Source: Aldehydirespirator sp965200005 | GTDB lineage: Bacteria; Actinomycetota; Acidimicrobiia; Acidimicrobiales; Aldehydirespiratoraceae | Length of the DNA: 64,000 nt | NCBI GenBank assembly: GCA_965200005.1 | Contig: OZ241331.1 | Location: forward strand, 1,488,001 to 1,552,000 | Reading direction: 5' to 3' | Part shown: in pieces, positions 27,518 through 35,844 of the stretch | How the letters are laid out: each line of letters starts with the position of its first letter | Numbering within the stretch: position 1 is the stretch's first letter | Translations under genes and position numbers: made by a program | Notes under the pieces: generated by a model | What the model was told of the DNA's origin: nothing | The model's database searches: none | What the model saw: the letters and a program-made list of their open reading frames with translations, nothing else

Positions 27518-28849
27518 CTACTGCAGCGTCCCTATGTCGTCGCTTTCCGAAATCCCGAGCGCATCCCAGGCCGGTCGCAGAGCGGCGCGTACGGCGTCGC
27601 CATATCCACTAGCTCCGGGAGCGTTGTCGAGATCGAAGATGTCTTGCATTGCCTCGCCGTCGGCACCCTCGGGCACCATGTATGCCTCAACGACTCGCCA
27701 GAACGCGAGTCCCTCGGCTTGGTGCTCCTTGGCTTGGTGCTCCTTGGCTTGGTGCTCCTTGGCTTTGGCATCGTTGCCGTCGGCTAGATCGCCTTCAATG
27801 AGGCTGGCGTAGCGAATAGCTGCTTGTGAGTAGGTAATGACGATGTTGCGGATGACTTCTGCTGCTGCCGCTTCTGCGCCTATGGCGTCAGAAGTCAGCA
27901 AGGCATCACGTCCGGCGATCATTGCCGCAAGGATTGCCTCATTGGCGACGGCCGTCTCGCCGTCAGCACCGGTCGTCGCAAAGTTGCCGGCTCGCTTGTT
28001 GCCGGTGGCGTAGGGAGCGCAACCGGGCTCGGCACCGTGAAAGAATGCCCACCCTTCGTCCCAGTTGTGAACTGCTCCGCTGGCAACGTCGAAGTTCCCA
28101 TCGTGCGCCTTGCTCAGCGCGGCATTTAGTTCGTGAACCACCCAGGCGACCATCACCTGGTTCTGGATGCCTTTCTCGACACCCTGTCCACGAACCGCGT
28201 CGCTATGTCCGGCGAACACTCCGTCGCCATGCAGTGCCGACATCACAAAGTCGTCAAGCGGGGTAGGCGTCCCGTAGTACGCGTCAAGACCATGGGAGCG
28301 GTCGTCGCGAGCAGCGAATCCGCCAATGCTGCGGATCGACCCGTCGTTTTTCACGGAGTGTTCGCCGTCGCGGTAGATGTCCTCAACAGCGTGGAAGTTG
28401 CCCTCATCAAGGAGGCCGCCTATGCCACAGATGTCGGCAACAACAAGGCGGTGTGAGTCGACACTTGAGGCATATTCGTAGCCACCATCGGCCGGTGTGC
28501 TTCCACCGCCGCTGGTTGCGGGAACCGAAGCCGATGCAGAACCTGAGGCACTAACTGAGCCTGAGCCCGAGCCGGTTCCAGAGGCTGGCGCGGATGCACT
28601 ACCGGATGCTGAGCCTGAGGCGCTAGCAGAGCCCGAGGCGCTAGCGGAGCCTGAGCCCGAGCCGCTTGCGGATGCGGAGACCGACTCGGATGAGGCACCG
28701 ATCTCACGCACGGCTGCACCGTCATCAGAGCCGCATCCTGCTGCCAATAGAGCGCTCAGACTCAGACAGGTCAGTGCCGACTTCCACGTTGTCAACCTCA
28801 TCTTGCCTCTCGGACTCTGTCGCATGGGTTCGTGCTTGTTATGTCGCAT
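27518..28849 (-). CDS. FEA1-like (low-iron-inducible) lipoprotein with Ser/Ala/Gly linker
   Basis: A 443-residue lipoprotein. The signal segment ends in LSALLAAGC, then a ~65-residue low-complexity linker of Ser, Ala and Gly (about residues 55-120), then a ~300-residue helical domain. Segments MVAWVVHELNAAL, NWDEGWAFFHG and CAPYATGNKRAGNF recall the algal iron-assimilation protein FEA1 and its bacterial relatives, surface or periplasmic proteins raised under iron shortage; this assignment is from memory and moderate. Near the C-terminus, AKEHQ is repeated three times by a perfect 15-bp DNA repeat. A promoter with a DtxR/IdeR-like box lies directly upstream (28858-28887), and ferric-uptake genes follow, which supports an iron role. 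Start: ATG 28849 would be leaderless; MRLTTW (start 28801) is an alternative. Confidence 0.65.
   Translation of the reverse strand: MRHNKHEPMRQSPRGKMRLTTWKSALTCLSLSALLAAGCGSDDGAAVREIGASSESVSASASGSGSGSASASGSASASGSASGSASAPASGTGSGSGSVSASGSASASVPATSGGGSTPADGGYEYASSVDSHRLVVADICGIGGLLDEGNFHAVEDIYRDGEHSVKNDGSIRSIGGFAARDDRSHGLDAYYGTPTPLDDFVMSALHGDGVFAGHSDAVRGQGVEKGIQNQVMVAWVVHELNAALSKAHDGNFDVASGAVHNWDEGWAFFHGAEPGCAPYATGNKRAGNFATTGADGETAVANEAILAAMIAGRDALLTSDAIGAEAAAAEVIRNIVITYSQAAIRYASLIEGDLADGNDAKAKEHQAKEHQAKEHQAEGLAFWRVVEAYMVPEGADGEAMQDIFDLDNAPGASGYGDAVRAALRPAWDALGISESDDIGTLQ
27716..27760 (-). repeat. three perfect 15-bp tandem repeats in the FEA1-like gene
   Basis: GGCTTGGTGCTCCTT on the plus strand occurs at 27716-27730, 27731-27745 and 27746-27760 without a mismatch, encoding AKEHQ three times on the minus strand. 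Being a multiple of three, copy-number change would keep frame and only vary the length of a charged His-containing helix. Confidence 0.95.
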
Positions 28850-28857
28850 AACGACAG

Positions 28858-28887
28858 ATAGTAGGTAAACCTTACAAAGACTGCCAA
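28858..28887 (-). promoter_or_regulatory. promoter of the FEA1-like gene with DtxR/IdeR-like box
   Basis: On the minus strand: -35 TTGGCA (28887-28882), 18-bp spacer, -10 TACTAT (28863-28858), then eight bases to ATG 28849, predicting a leaderless mRNA. A palindrome-like box at 28861-28879 (plus strand GTAGGTAAACCTTACAAAG) fits 14 of 19 positions of the IdeR consensus as I recall it and overlaps the -10 and spacer, where a metallo-repressor would block RNA polymerase. Confidence 0.68.
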
Positions 28888-28954
28888 CTCATCTAAACAG
28901 ACAAGTCCAAGTCCGAGTACCAACTTCAACTGCGGAACGCAGGGGCACGAGTCG

Positions 28955-30601
28955 TCAGGCAGTGTTCAGCTGACGATGCACCGCAGGCACGACATGGCGC
29001 AGGTAGCTGCCAAGCTTCACGAAACTCTCACCGGTCGAGCGGAACCGGTAAGTGATGGGCACTTCGAGGTAGCTATACCCCTTGGCAAGCAGATCTAGGG
29101 TCATGACCTGCGCGTAGTTGAAGTCGTGGATCACTTCGGCGTCCGCGGCGGCGCGCTGTGACAGAGCGCGATATCCCGTCTGACCGTCCGTAATTCTTCG
29201 ACGGGTGATAACCGAGAGCAGCAGCGTAAGCACCCGGTTGCCAAAGCGGCGATGCGGCATCATGTGATCGATCCTCCCCGCGAACCGGCTACCGACGACG
29301 TAATCGGCCTTACCCTCCAAGATTGGTGCGATAAGCACGTCAAGTTCCTCGGGCGCGTACTCGCCGTCCGCGTCGCAGAACGCGACGGCCACGGCATCAC
29401 GTTCCACCGACATCGCTAGACCGCGACGGACTGCGGCACCAAGGCCCCGGTTCTGTGATTCCTGGTACACCTCCGCACCAGCCGCTCGCGCTCTCTCGCT
29501 GGTTGAATCGCTGGAACCATCATCAATGACGAGCACCTGGACCGGATGGCCGCACACCGTCTCAGGCACGCGCTCAACGCAGGCCCCCACGGTCTGCTCC
29601 TCGTTGTGTGCGGGCATGAACAACATGACGGGTGCCTGCGTGGGCGGGGGCGACGATGCTGGCGGCATCGGCTTGAGGTGCCGGCTCAACCGGAACCGAC
29701 CGAGTAGAGATGGACGTGGCACGGCCATGGCGGCGACACCACCAACCAAGGAGTACGCGGTCTTTAGGGTGTGAGCTGTCAGCGCTGCGACAAGTGCGTC
29801 ACCAGCATTGTGACCCAACGCCACATAGGCAGCGACGGCCGCTGCTTCATAGGTGCCAAAGCCTCCTGGTGCTATCGCTGCGACTTGAGCGGCGACAGAC
29901 ACAGCCGTTACGGCCAGAGCTTCGGCCCAACTGATCTGAAGGCCAGCCCAGGTGGCGCATTGCCACACGAGCGTCGCTTCGCATACCCAGGCGATGAGCG
30001 AGAGACCGAGTGCGACAGTGCCAAGTGGGCGCACCTGAGTGCCACGCCGAGCGAGCCTGAGCAGCCAGAGGATCCCAACCAGCCCTACGCCGACCACTAG
30101 CACGAGAACCATCCAGCCAATCCAGCCTGCAATTGTCGCTAGCGTTGCCGGTGCCGCTATCGCGCCGATCGCAACCAGAGTCAGCATGTCGGTCGATCGC
30201 AGAGCAACTACTGATGCGGTGGCTTCGTCTAAGCCAACATCAGTCCGTCGCACGACGCTTGCAACACGCAATGGTTCACCGAGACGGAGTGGCAGCACGT
30301 GGTTTGCCCCTAACGCCAGGTGTATTCCCGATAAGGCTTGACCAAATTCCAAAGCTGGCAGCACCCGACGCCAAGCAGCAGCTCGAAGCACGAACGCCAA
30401 CCCGAATGCGCTCAACACTCCTAGCACCCGCAGCGGTTCGTCGCGCGCAGCACCGACAGCTTCCGTCAGCCGCGCGACATCAACGGAGATGACAACAGCG
30501 AACAGCGCAGCCGCCGTTGCACATGCGACAAGCGCTAACAGGACCGGTGTGCCACAGCGCGCCTTGAATGTACGAGAAAGATCCATGTCTCGAAGCTGCA
30601 T
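28955..30601 (-). CDS. flippase-like membrane domain fused to a GT2 (dolichol-phosphate-mannose-synthase-like) glycosyltransferase
   Basis: About 548 residues in two parts. The N-terminal ~300 form a multi-helix membrane domain of the lysylphosphatidylglycerol-synthase-TM/UPF0104 (AglD-like) kind, with LGEPLRVASVVRRT as its characteristic loop. The C-terminal ~230 are a GT-A family 2 glycosyltransferase with VIDDGSSDST, CDADGEY (DxD) and FRSTGESFVKLGSY, similar to polyprenyl-phosphate sugar synthases. Together they would make and perhaps flip a lipid-linked sugar. The frame is open to 30634, but that start would lie inside an IdeR-like box; ATG 30601 (or 30586) is chosen. It shares the iron-box region divergently with fbpA, so it is probably iron-regulated. 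Confidence 0.82.
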   Translation of the reverse strand: MQLRDMDLSRTFKARCGTPVLLALVACATAAALFAVVISVDVARLTEAVGAARDEPLRVLGVLSAFGLAFVLRAAAWRRVLPALEFGQALSGIHLALGANHVLPLRLGEPLRVASVVRRTDVGLDEATASVVALRSTDMLTLVAIGAIAAPATLATIAGWIGWMVLVLVVGVGLVGILWLLRLARRGTQVRPLGTVALGLSLIAWVCEATLVWQCATWAGLQISWAEALAVTAVSVAAQVAAIAPGGFGTYEAAAVAAYVALGHNAGDALVAALTAHTLKTAYSLVGGVAAMAVPRPSLLGRFRLSRHLKPMPPASSPPPTQAPVMLFMPAHNEEQTVGACVERVPETVCGHPVQVLVIDDGSSDSTSERARAAGAEVYQESQNRGLGAAVRRGLAMSVERDAVAVAFCDADGEYAPEELDVLIAPILEGKADYVVGSRFAGRIDHMMPHRRFGNRVLTLLLSVITRRRITDGQTGYRALSQRAAADAEVIHDFNYAQVMTLDLLAKGYSYLEVPITYRFRSTGESFVKLGSYLRHVVPAVHRQLNTA

Positions 30602-30603
30602 AG

Positions 30604-30643
30604 TTAGGCACACCTTACAGATAGCGCAAACCATCGCTATAAT
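30604..30643. promoter_or_regulatory. divergent iron-box promoter region of fbpA and the GT2/flippase gene
   Basis: TATAAT at 30638-30643 is a perfect -10 for fbpA, eight bases before its ATG (30652), so the mRNA should be leaderless. CTTACA at 30614-30619 is a fair -35 with 18-bp spacing. A DtxR/IdeR-like box (30604-30622, beginning TTAGGCACACCTTAC) matches about 13 of 19 consensus positions and covers the -35. It also lies just upstream of ATG 30601 of the divergent gene. Confidence 0.7.
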
Positions 30644-30651
30644 CCGCCGCC

Positions 30652-31764
30652 ATGCTTAGAGCCACCCGCATGACAACCACGCCTAAATCGACGGCACATT
30701 CTCAACTGTTGTTAGCCCTCGTGTTGCTAATCGGCGTTGTAGGCGCTGCGTGCTCTTCAGACGAAACACGGCAACTCGACGGTACCGCTGCGGGCATTTA
30801 TGGCGGAAACTGCGCGAGCTCCAATGGGCGCGAGGTGGTTGTCTATTCGGGCCGAACCGAGAACCTGATCGGGCCAACCCTAGAAGCCTTTGCTTGCGAG
30901 ACCGGTACCGATGTTTTCGTGAGATGGGGCGGTTCTACTGACCTCGCCCTGCTGCTTGATGTTGAAGGTGACCGAACGGCTGCCGACGTATTCCTGTCAC
31001 GATCACCAGGACCTGTCGGCTTCCTGGAAAGCCGCGGCTTACTGGGAACAATTGATGACGAAGTGCTCGAGTTGGTACGTCCTCAGAGTCGCTCGTCGGC
31101 AGGTACCTGGGTTGGCTTTTCTGGTCGCAAACGTGTGTTGGTACACAACATTGATCTAGTACAAGGAGATGACCTCCCGCAGTCAGTGTTTGATCTCACA
31201 CAAGAGCGCTATCGCGGGCGAGTCGCAATACCGGCAACTAACGGTTCATTCATTGACTGGTTCACAGTGTTCCGCGACCAGTTCGGCACCGATACTGCAG
31301 CGCAGTGGCTTGAAGACATGGTCGCAAACGATGCTCGCTATTATCCGAACAATCGTTCCATTGTTGAGGCAGCAGGCCGAGGCGAGATCGACATGGGCCT
31401 CGTGAACCACTATTACCAGTACCAGGAAGCCGCTGCTGCAGGTGACAGTCACAGGGCAGCAAACCACGATCTAGCAGATAGCGACATCGGATCACTACTT
31501 ATAATCACGGCTGCAACGATTACGGCAAGCAGTCCGAACTCCGAGGCTGCGAACGACCTGATCCAGTACCTATTGACCGAGCCTGTGCAACGCTATTTCA
31601 GTGAAGAGACCTTTGAGTATCCGCTTTCTGCAGGTGTCGAACCCGCGGATATTCTCCCTCCACTTCAGGCTTTAGAGATAGGAAGCGTTGACTTTGAGGG
31701 CCTTGGTGGTGGCTTCACGGAGACGATCGAGATCATCGAGGCAAGCGGGATTCTCAATCAGTAA
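30652..31764 (+). CDS. fbpA: ferric iron ABC transporter substrate-binding lipoprotein
   Basis: A 370-residue extracellular solute-binding protein (family 1, FbpA/FutA-like). A hydrophobic signal segment ends in the lipobox VVGAAC, so it is lipid-anchored outside the membrane. The first mature residues include VVVYSGRTENLIGP, typical of ferric-binding proteins (vvYS-R), and the iron-ligating tyrosine pair is visible in NHYYQY. Its promoter carries an IdeR-like box and a perfect TATAAT eight bases before ATG, indicating iron repression and leaderless translation. The permease gene starts inside its 3' end. It should deliver Fe3+ to the permease downstream; its partner ATPase is missing from the operon. 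Confidence 0.88.
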   Translation: MLRATRMTTTPKSTAHSQLLLALVLLIGVVGAACSSDETRQLDGTAAGIYGGNCASSNGREVVVYSGRTENLIGPTLEAFACETGTDVFVRWGGSTDLALLLDVEGDRTAADVFLSRSPGPVGFLESRGLLGTIDDEVLELVRPQSRSSAGTWVGFSGRKRVLVHNIDLVQGDDLPQSVFDLTQERYRGRVAIPATNGSFIDWFTVFRDQFGTDTAAQWLEDMVANDARYYPNNRSIVEAAGRGEIDMGLVNHYYQYQEAAAAGDSHRAANHDLADSDIGSLLIITAATITASSPNSEAANDLIQYLLTEPVQRYFSEETFEYPLSAGVEPADILPPLQALEIGSVDFEGLGGGFTETIEIIEASGILNQ

Positions 31765-33385
31765 CCGCGCCGCCATAGGGGGGGGAGGGCGCAGCACCCA
31801 CCCCCGAACGCCTTACACCTTGAGGCTGCTGGGATTGACACTCGCGCTCTTGTTCGCCTTTCCTGGCGCCTATCTCATCTACCGCAGCCTTATAGACGGC
31901 GCTGACCCGCTTGGCGTATTGCTGAGCGGTCGCACGATTGCCCCGCTTTTGCGCACTCTCAGGCTGGCGGTAACCGTCTCCGCTGCTGCACTTGTACTCG
32001 GGACCACTCTGGCTTGGTTGACCACACGCACCGACCTGCCAATGCGGCGCATCTGGCGTGTCATTTTGCCGCTTCCTCTCGTGTTGCCGACTTTTGTTGG
32101 CGCCGCGGCGTTCATTCACGCGCTCAATCCTGGTGGGCTAGCTAATGATCTACTGCGTGGAATAGGCATCGAACGCACGCCGGAGTTACGAGGGTTTGTC
32201 GGCGCATGGCTCGTGTTGACGCTCTTGACCTATCCCTACGTCTACCTGCCAGTTGCGGCTCGGCTTAAACAACTTCCTGCCACACTCGAGGAGAGCGCTC
32301 GAGTGCTTGGCGACTCAACTACAACGCTGTTCAGACGGATTTGTTTGCCCCAGATGTCGAGCGCTATGGCCGCAGGGACCTTGCTCGTATTTCTATACAC
32401 GTTGAGTGACTTCGGTGCTGTTCAGCTGATGCGCTACGACACCCTCACGCGTGCCATTCACACCAACCATTTGGCCGACACCACTGTGGCGCTTGCTCTG
32501 AGCCTTATCTTGCTGGTTCTCGCAGCCCTAGTGGTTGTAGCCGAGAGACGCTTCTCGCGCCGCACTCACGACGCAGCAAGGTCCAATTCAAACCGACCCA
32601 TCATCTACCCGCTTGGTCGCTGGCGGCTAGCGGCCGTGAGTCTTGTTTGGGTTGCTTCGGCTGCCAGTGTTGGTGCCCCGGTGGTCGCGTTGCTGGATTG
32701 GGCGACAGACGGGTTGCGGCGATCGTTTTTTGGGGGAAGACCCTTAACGGTCGGCCTTGAAGAGGTGGTCGACGCGACGTTCGGCACCCTAAGTGTGAGC
32801 GTGTTAGCTGCGGTGGTGGCGGTAGCCGCGGTGTTGCCCATTGCATTGCTGGCGGGCCGTTATCGGTCACGTAGCGGGTCGGTCGCACACGCCATCGTGA
32901 TCAGCACGTTCGCCTTGCCGGGGCTGCTGATCGCGCTGTCCATTCGATTCTGGGTGCTTCGTTCGGATCTGGCACACAGCCTGTTGAGCGACACGATGCT
33001 GTTGCTCGTATTCGCGTACGTCGTGCGGTTTGGTTCGTTGGCGATGGGGGTGACGCTTGTAGCAGTCAAGAGCGTGCCTCAGCGACTACACGACTCCGCT
33101 CGAACATTTGGCGCGGGCAGGCTGAGTCGCTTCGTGCGAGTCGACGTGCCGATGATGGGGCCGGGATTGGTCGCTGGAGTCGGGCTCGTCCTGCTGTTGG
33201 TAATGAAAGAGTTGCCGATCAGCTTGCTGGTGTCACCGCTTGGATTCTCCACGTTGGCAACCCGGATCTTCAGTTCGTTTGAGGACGCCTTCGTTGCTGA
33301 GGCCGGAATCATGGCTGTCGTCTTGGTTGCAATCTCGTTCGTATTGACCTGGTTCCTGGTGATCCGCCGTGAAGATGTTCTGTGA
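31706..33385 (+). CDS. fbpB: ferric iron ABC transporter permease (two fused membrane halves)
   Basis: A ~559-residue permease with about 12 membrane helices, made of two homologous halves as in FbpB/SfuB. Both EAA-type cytoplasmic loops, which contact the ATPase, are visible: EESARVLGDSTTTLFRRI in the first half and LHDSARTFGAGRLSRF in the second. GTG 31706 is the likely start: GAGGG lies five bases before it, and the resulting ~40-residue Arg-rich N-terminal tail is cytoplasmic; it overlaps fbpA by 59 bp. A run of eight Gs (31778-31785) lies in this tail. Its stop overlaps the start of the next gene (GTGA). No fbpC ATPase gene follows. Confidence 0.85.
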   Translation: MVASRRRSRSSRQAGFSISNRAAIGGGGRSTHPRTPYTLRLLGLTLALLFAFPGAYLIYRSLIDGADPLGVLLSGRTIAPLLRTLRLAVTVSAAALVLGTTLAWLTTRTDLPMRRIWRVILPLPLVLPTFVGAAAFIHALNPGGLANDLLRGIGIERTPELRGFVGAWLVLTLLTYPYVYLPVAARLKQLPATLEESARVLGDSTTTLFRRICLPQMSSAMAAGTLLVFLYTLSDFGAVQLMRYDTLTRAIHTNHLADTTVALALSLILLVLAALVVVAERRFSRRTHDAARSNSNRPIIYPLGRWRLAAVSLVWVASAASVGAPVVALLDWATDGLRRSFFGGRPLTVGLEEVVDATFGTLSVSVLAAVVAVAAVLPIALLAGRYRSRSGSVAHAIVISTFALPGLLIALSIRFWVLRSDLAHSLLSDTMLLLVFAYVVRFGSLAMGVTLVAVKSVPQRLHDSARTFGAGRLSRFVRVDVPMMGPGLVAGVGLVLLLVMKELPISLLVSPLGFSTLATRIFSSFEDAFVAEAGIMAVVLVAISFVLTWFLVIRREDVL

Positions 33386-34821
33386 TCGGGGATCGAACTG
33401 TTGACTCGTTGGATTCGGCTGAATCCATTACCGGGCGCAAACATCAACGGCTCGGGATCGCAATGGTGCTGGTTGCGCTTTGGACGATCGCAATTGCTTT
33501 ACCGGGCATCGGTGCTCGCGCGTCCTATGGCGCACAAGTCACTGGTGACGAGCCGCAATATCTCACAACTGCCATCAGCATCGCTGAGGACTTCAGTCTT
33601 GACATCAGCGATAAACTTGCGGAGCGACGCTTCGTGCCGTACCACGAGATCAACCTCAACCCTCAGACAATTGAACTAGACGCCTCGGGACGCCAAGTCA
33701 GCCCGCATGATCCGCTCCTTCCGGCGCTGCTGGCACTGCCGATGGCTCTTGGTGGCTGGGTCGCTGCCAAAGCAACTCTGGCACTTGTCGCGGGTAGCGC
33801 AGCTGCCGCAACGTTGTGGTTTGTTGTTCGGCGCTTGTCGGTTCCAGTGGGAATCGCTGCTCTGATCGTTGGCGCCTTCTTCGGCGCGCCCCCGCTGTCG
33901 GTCTATGCCACTCAGGTGTACCCGGAAATGCCCGCTGCACTGTGCTTGATAGTGGGGCTCGCTGCAGTGTCCGGCCCCCTCGGGCGTACGGGATGCACGG
34001 CAACTCTCGTCTCGGTCATCGCGTTGGCATGGCTGTCGATCAAGTACGTGCCTGTGGCCGCGGTGCTCAGCGTCGCATTACTGGTGCGATTGTGGCCTCG
34101 GAGCCGCCTCAGGGCTCTAGGCCACACGGCGGTCTTGAGTGTGGCTGGGGTCGTCTACCTTGTGTTTCACCGTCGAAGCTACGGCGGATGGACCTCATAC
34201 GCCAGCGGTGATCACTTCGTGAACGGTGAGTGGCTCGCAGTCGGGCACGATCCCGACTACTGGGGCCGCACCCGACGCTTAGCCGGCTTGCTGCTCGATA
34301 ACGGCTTCGGGCTTGTCGCCTGGACGCCTGCCTACCTATTGACGGCGGCTGGCCTAGTGCTGCTATTGCAGCATTGTCGTCGCATCTGGGCGGTTGCTTT
34401 GCCGGCTGTGGCTGTGGGTTACGGCGTGGCGACCTGGGTCGCGCTAACCATGCATGGATGGTGGTGGCCTGGACGCCAACTCGTGGTGGTGCTTCCTATT
34501 GTGGCTGCGTCCATTGCTGCGCTGGTCAACCGGTTCCGCTCGCTGGCGATACCAACCGTTGCGGGCTGTGTTGCTGGCACGATGTCTCTGTACTGGCTGA
34601 TAGTGGAGTCATGGCTCGGTCATCAAACCCTGGTTACTGACTTCACCGGGACTGCGAATCCCTTCTACAGGGTGTGGTCTCTGCTACTTCCTGATCACCG
34701 CGACTTTGACAGCACTGCTGTGACCTTGACCGTTGTATGGAGCGCCATGCTGGTCGCATCAGCTGCATGGGCTTGGGTGCGGACGAACCGCCGCTTGGTG
34801 CCAGGTCCACTGATTGGCTAG
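33382..34821 (+). CDS. polytopic GT-C-type glycosyltransferase-like membrane protein
   Basis: A 479-residue protein with roughly ten to twelve membrane helices. The first extracytoplasmic loop contains TGDEPQYL, resembling the acidic Asp-Glu motif of GT-C enzymes that use polyprenyl-phosphate sugars; a later MHGWWWPGRQL is also typical. No named subfamily is recognised. Its GTG start overlaps the fbpB stop by four bases, so it is translationally coupled to the iron transporter and should share its iron-regulated promoter. Transfer of a sugar from the lipid carrier made by the GT2/flippase protein is a reasonable inference. Its last 63 bp overlap the convergent epimerase gene. Confidence 0.75.
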   Translation: MIGDRTVDSLDSAESITGRKHQRLGIAMVLVALWTIAIALPGIGARASYGAQVTGDEPQYLTTAISIAEDFSLDISDKLAERRFVPYHEINLNPQTIELDASGRQVSPHDPLLPALLALPMALGGWVAAKATLALVAGSAAAATLWFVVRRLSVPVGIAALIVGAFFGAPPLSVYATQVYPEMPAALCLIVGLAAVSGPLGRTGCTATLVSVIALAWLSIKYVPVAAVLSVALLVRLWPRSRLRALGHTAVLSVAGVVYLVFHRRSYGGWTSYASGDHFVNGEWLAVGHDPDYWGRTRRLAGLLLDNGFGLVAWTPAYLLTAAGLVLLLQHCRRIWAVALPAVAVGYGVATWVALTMHGWWWPGRQLVVVLPIVAASIAALVNRFRSLAIPTVAGCVAGTMSLYWLIVESWLGHQTLVTDFTGTANPFYRVWSLLLPDHRDFDSTAVTLTVVWSAMLVASAAWAWVRTNRRLVPGPLIG

Positions 34822-35790
34822 ACCCTCGCGAAGGGTTGTCCGTGGCCGCCAACGCAATAGCCATCGAGCCTGCCGTCGGTTTGCCACCGTGGCCTTTGGA
34901 TCGCCAGGCGGTTCCTCAACATCCACCACCGGAACCGTCCTTCCGGTTAAGCGTTCGACCTCCTCAATCACGCTGTTGAGCGAAGCTCCGAGGCCGCCAC
35001 CAATGTCAAAGGTGCGTCCTGTGGCAGAGCGCAGCATCCCAGCGGCCGCTGTCGCCTTCACGACGTCTTCAACATAAGTGAATTCGCGTGTTTGGGTACC
35101 ACTGCCGCGCTTTATGAATGGGTTGCGCCCTGATCTTGCGGCTTCGAACAATCTGTGCATTGCCATATCAGCACGCTGGCGCGGTCCGAACACTGTGAAA
35201 TAGCGCAAAGTCACTACATCTAGTCCGCGTCTCCGGTACACATTCGCGAGGTGTTCACAGGCGGCCTTTGTTGCACCATAAGGACTGATTGGTGCCACAA
35301 TCCGGCGACCGCCGCGACAAGCGGTGTCACCGTAGACCGAAGAACTTGACGCCAATACGACTCTCGGCTTACCGCTGGAAAGGGCGGCGTCAAGTACGGC
35401 CTGAGTGCTCGCCACATTGCCATCCCATATGCGTCTGGAGTCCGGTTGCCAGGAGTCTTGCACGCCTGCGCGAGCCGCTAGATGAAAGACTGTCCGTGCG
35501 CCCGCGAAGATGTCATGAAGGCTCATGGACCGCAAGTCTTCTACGCAGAGTTGAAATGACGGGTTCTCTTTTGCCGTGTTGAGATTGCTCTGCCGGTGGT
35601 TGCTACAAAGAGACGGATTGGACTTGTCGATTCCGATTACTTCGTTACCAAGCTTCAACAACAGATCAATCAGGTGGGAACCGATAAAGCCCGCCGCTCC
35701 CGTAACAACGCACCGGTCATGTCGCCGGGATGGCCCATCCGAGTGCCATCGCAGATGTCTGCGATATTCATCATGCTCTACAGAAGACAT
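34759..35790 (-). CDS. NAD-dependent sugar-nucleotide epimerase/dehydratase
   Basis: A 343-residue extended short-chain dehydrogenase. The NAD motif VVTGAAGFIGSHL begins near residue 27, the catalytic Ser is in SSSSVYGD, and the YxxxK pair is in SPYGATKAACEH; RYFTVFGPRQR and REFTYVEDVV are typical of UDP-glucose/UDP-glucuronate 4-epimerase-like enzymes. The first ~25 residues are charged and not conserved. It would supply an activated sugar to the membrane glycosyltransferases beside it. An IdeR-like box (35790-35808) touches its start codon, so it is likely iron-repressed together with the divergent FAD gene. Its 3' end overlaps the GT-C-like gene by 63 bp on the opposite strand. Confidence 0.86.
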   Translation of the reverse strand: MSSVEHDEYRRHLRWHSDGPSRRHDRCVVTGAAGFIGSHLIDLLLKLGNEVIGIDKSNPSLCSNHRQSNLNTAKENPSFQLCVEDLRSMSLHDIFAGARTVFHLAARAGVQDSWQPDSRRIWDGNVASTQAVLDAALSSGKPRVVLASSSSVYGDTACRGGRRIVAPISPYGATKAACEHLANVYRRRGLDVVTLRYFTVFGPRQRADMAMHRLFEAARSGRNPFIKRGSGTQTREFTYVEDVVKATAAAGMLRSATGRTFDIGGGLGASLNSVIEEVERLTGRTVPVVDVEEPPGDPKATVANRRQARWLLRWRPRTTLREGLANQWTWHQAAVRPHPSPCS

Positions 35791-35808
35791 TAGGCAGACT
35801 TTACATTA
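35790..35808. promoter_or_regulatory. DtxR/IdeR-like box between epimerase and FAD-enzyme genes
   Basis: The 19-mer starting TTAGGCAGACTTTAC (35790-35808) matches about 14 of 19 positions of the IdeR consensus as I recall it. It lies in the 54-bp gap between divergent genes and touches the ATG of the epimerase. A TAATGT on the minus strand (35809-35804) could be the epimerase -10. No clear -10 is seen for the plus-strand gene. Confidence 0.62.
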
Positions 35809-35844
35809 GTGTTTCACCGATGAGAACTTCTGCCGGCTCGCCTT

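Noticed and set aside
28497..28868. Plus-strand frame rich in Glu-Pro-Ala opposite the FEA1-like gene
   Set aside because: It is the complement of the Ser/Ala/Gly linker region; the minus-strand gene has a signal peptide, lipobox, promoter and conserved domain, the plus frame has none.
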